From Bordetella sp. H567 (GTDB taxonomy: Bacteria; Pseudomonadota; Gammaproteobacteria; Burkholderiales; Burkholderiaceae_B): a stretch of DNA of 64,000 nucleotides. Under the pieces are notes generated by a model. That model worked only from the letters and a program-made list of their open reading frames with translations. It was not told the origin of the DNA and made no database searches. Shown in pieces: positions 62,412 through 64,000 of this stretch. How positions within the stretch are numbered: the first letter of the stretch is position 1; every line of letters begins with the position of its first letter. Position numbers and translations under genes: made by a program. The DNA lies in contig NZ_CP012334.1 of NCBI RefSeq assembly GCF_001704295.1, positions 4,600,084 to 4,664,083 of the forward strand. The letters are read 5' to 3'.

Positions 62412-63377
62412 ATGACCCAGACCATCACCGCGGGCGCCGCCCCATCGACGCTCCACCCCATCCTGCAGCGCGTGCTGCGCGCCATCCAGCGCCGCCGCGA
62501 ACACGGCTTCCATTTCGCCGGCAACTTCCTGGCGGTGTCCTTCGATCGCGTCACCGTGCAGGACAGCCTGGTCAGCATGAAGGCCGACTGCCACGCCCGG
62601 GACGGCGCCATCGACGGGACGGCGCTCGGGGTGCTGGCCGACCTGGCCCTGGCCGCCCCGGTGCGCGCCGCCCTGCCCGCCGATACACGCCTGGCCACGG
62701 TCAACATGCAGCTGCAACTGACCGGCGCCCCCTGCCATGCGCCCGTCACCGCGAGCAGCAGCTTCCACGGCTACATCGACGGCGCGGCCGGCAGGCAGGC
62801 GATCAGCCGCGTCACGCTGCACGGGGCCGGCCGGGAGATTGGCCTGGGCACCGCCACCTTCATGGTGCTGGACTTGCCGCCCGGCACGCCCATTCCTTTC
62901 CTGACCCCAGTGGATCCGGCCCTGGACGCGGCGCCGCTGCTCGACCCCGACACGGACCTCGATGCAGGCGAGCGCACGCTGTTCGAACACGTCCGGATGG
63001 CCCTGAACGACAGCAAGGCCGACAACGACTTCACGGATCGGCTCTGGGGCTACCGCAGCCGTCCGCGCAACGGCGGCGCCTCCGGTGCGCTGGCGAACGG
63101 CCCGCACATCGCCAACCGCGTGGGACACGTACAGGGCGGCGTGCTGCTCGGTTTCGCGCAGGCCACGGCGCAGGCCGCGCTGCCCGCCGACTGGGGCTTG
63201 AGCAGCATCACGGCGACCTATGTCAGCCCGGGGGAGGGCCGCGAATTGAAGGCGGAAGCCGACATCGTCCACCAGGGCCGCACCACCGCGGTCACCCGAG
63301 TCACCATTACCACCGACGAAGGCCGGCGCGTGCTGGAAGTACTGGCCACGCATTCGCTGCGCGCCAGGACGTCCTGA
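62412..63377 (+). CDS. double-hotdog acyl-CoA thioesterase-like protein
   Basis: A 321-residue protein with two hotdog-fold halves. The first half carries HFAGNFLAVSFDRVTVQDSL and IDGTALGVLADLALAAPVRA; the second has RVGHVQGGVLLGFAQATAQA with PGEGRELKAEADIVHQGRTT. Each half looks like a PaaI-type thioesterase; the second has the HVQGG motif, while the first has DGTALGVLAD in its place, so one may be inactive. It probably hydrolyses acyl-CoA esters. The ATG 62412 has no strong ribosome site. It follows the double-HTH regulator on the same strand by 41 bp. Confidence 0.86.
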   Translation: MTQTITAGAAPSTLHPILQRVLRAIQRRREHGFHFAGNFLAVSFDRVTVQDSLVSMKADCHARDGAIDGTALGVLADLALAAPVRAALPADTRLATVNMQLQLTGAPCHAPVTASSSFHGYIDGAAGRQAISRVTLHGAGREIGLGTATFMVLDLPPGTPIPFLTPVDPALDAAPLLDPDTDLDAGERTLFEHVRMALNDSKADNDFTDRLWGYRSRPRNGGASGALANGPHIANRVGHVQGGVLLGFAQATAQAALPADWGLSSITATYVSPGEGRELKAEADIVHQGRTTAVTRVTITTDEGRRVLEVLATHSLRARTS

Positions 63378-63491
63378 GGCCGGCGCGGCCGGCGGGCGCA
63401 TCGCGAGGCCCGTGCCCGGTGGGGCGGTCAGCCACGCGGCGCCACCGGCCGCTATGATGGATGCCCGAAGCATACACACGGCCCCGATCCC

Positions 63492-64000
63492 ATGAAAATC
63501 GCCACCTTCAACGTGAACGGCATCAACAGCCGCCTGCCCAACCTGCTGCGCTGGCTGGAACAGACCCAGCCGGACGTGGCCTGCCTGCAAGAGCTGAAGG
63601 CGCCGCAGGAAAAATTCCCGGAAGGCCCCATCCGCGACGCCGGCTACGGCGTCATCTGGCACGGACAGAAAAGCTGGAACGGCGTGGCCATCCTGACCCG
63701 GGGCTGCGAACCGGTGGAATCGCGCCGCGTGCTGCCCGGCGACGACGCGGACGAGCAAAGCCGCTATATCGAAGCCACGGTCCAGGGCATCGTCGTGGGC
63801 TGCCTGTACCTGCCCAATGGCAACCCCGCGCCCGGACCGAAGTTCGACTACAAGTTGAAGTGGATGGAGCGCCTGATGGCGCATGCCGCCGGCCTGGTCG
63901 ACAGCGGCCAGCCCACGGTGCTGGCCGGCGACTACAACGTCATTCCCACCGACGCGGACGTCTACAAGCCGGAACGCTGGGTCGACGATGCGCTGTTCCG
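63492..64000 (+). CDS. xthA: exodeoxyribonuclease III, partial
   Basis: The first 169 residues of an Xth-type AP endonuclease/3'-exonuclease; the gene runs off the right edge. Metal-binding Asn7 in TFNVNGINSR and Glu34 in CLQELKAP are present, as are YLPNGNP and AGDYNVIPTDAD. It acts in base-excision repair of abasic sites. A housekeeping gene, it may mark the end of the accessory region. Confidence 0.94.
   Translation, partial: MKIATFNVNGINSRLPNLLRWLEQTQPDVACLQELKAPQEKFPEGPIRDAGYGVIWHGQKSWNGVAILTRGCEPVESRRVLPGDDADEQSRYIEATVQGIVVGCLYLPNGNPAPGPKFDYKLKWMERLMAHAAGLVDSGQPTVLAGDYNVIPTDADVYKPERWVDDALF

Overview
The window is a 64 kb piece of a high-GC betaproteobacterial chromosome. It most resembles the Bordetella/Achromobacter group (Alcaligenaceae). 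The reasons are strong GC bias with long antisense shadow frames, four Bug-type (TctC-like) periplasmic binding proteins with no TctA/TctB membrane partners in the window, many LysR regulators sitting divergent to small catabolic operons, a pertactin/BrkA-style autotransporter, and a SorAB sulfite dehydrogenase. The genus is inferred from gene content, not from any marker gene.

Layout. 1-5.4 kb (minus strand): a DapA-fold aldolase/lyase, an amidase and two Dpp/Opp-type permeases (the second cut by the window edge), with a divergent LysR gene. 5.5-10.1 kb: a Bug protein plus a sugar-acid (IlvD/Edd) dehydratase, divergent from an MFS carrier. 10.1-10.8 kb: a gene-free locus packed with repeats (a 9-bp minisatellite, a perfect 14-bp hairpin, a perfect 34-bp inverted repeat around a 130-bp spacer, and an 18-bp minisatellite). 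10.8-16.9 kb (minus): an operon-like run of ureohydrolase, RidA-like protein, polar amino-acid-type ABC importer and MmgE/PrpD protein, with a divergent LysR gene and inverted repeats in the shared promoter region. 18-29 kb: an ABC exporter, an apparently circularly permuted ROK protein with a histone-H1-like tail, a peptide-type binding protein, DoxX, LysR, a ModA-like binding protein and two MFS carriers.

29-44 kb: a 1228-residue autotransporter, DUF1275 and DUF763 proteins, a small Cys-containing conserved-looking protein, a metal-permease-like membrane protein, a membrane dipeptidase with an internal Tat/lipoprotein-like signal, a second Bug protein next to a class V aminotransferase, a 417-residue protein I do not recognise, a DUF1428 protein and an M20 peptidase. 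44-55 kb: a YheO/DauR-type regulator divergent from a threonine-dehydratase-like enzyme, a zinc phospholipase C-like secreted protein, SorAB, then an IclR regulator with a perfect palindrome upstream, divergent from an FAD amino-acid oxidase / Bug / gamma-glutamyltransferase operon and an HD hydrolase. 55-64 kb: a lower-GC RelE/BrnA-type toxin-antitoxin pair with a strong sigma70-like promoter, a GST, an MscS channel, a Bug protein with a coupled signal-less binding protein, a LigI-like amidohydrolase, a LysR-type regulator with two HTH domains, a double-hotdog thioesterase and the start of xthA.

Overall this is accessory metabolic territory: modular uptake-plus-catabolism cassettes for organic acids, peptides/amides and amino-acid-like compounds, each with its own regulator. 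The most unusual items are the 10.1-10.8 kb repeat locus, the permuted ROK/H1-tail protein, the double-HTH regulator, the dipeptidase with an internal export signal and the unrecognised 417-residue protein.
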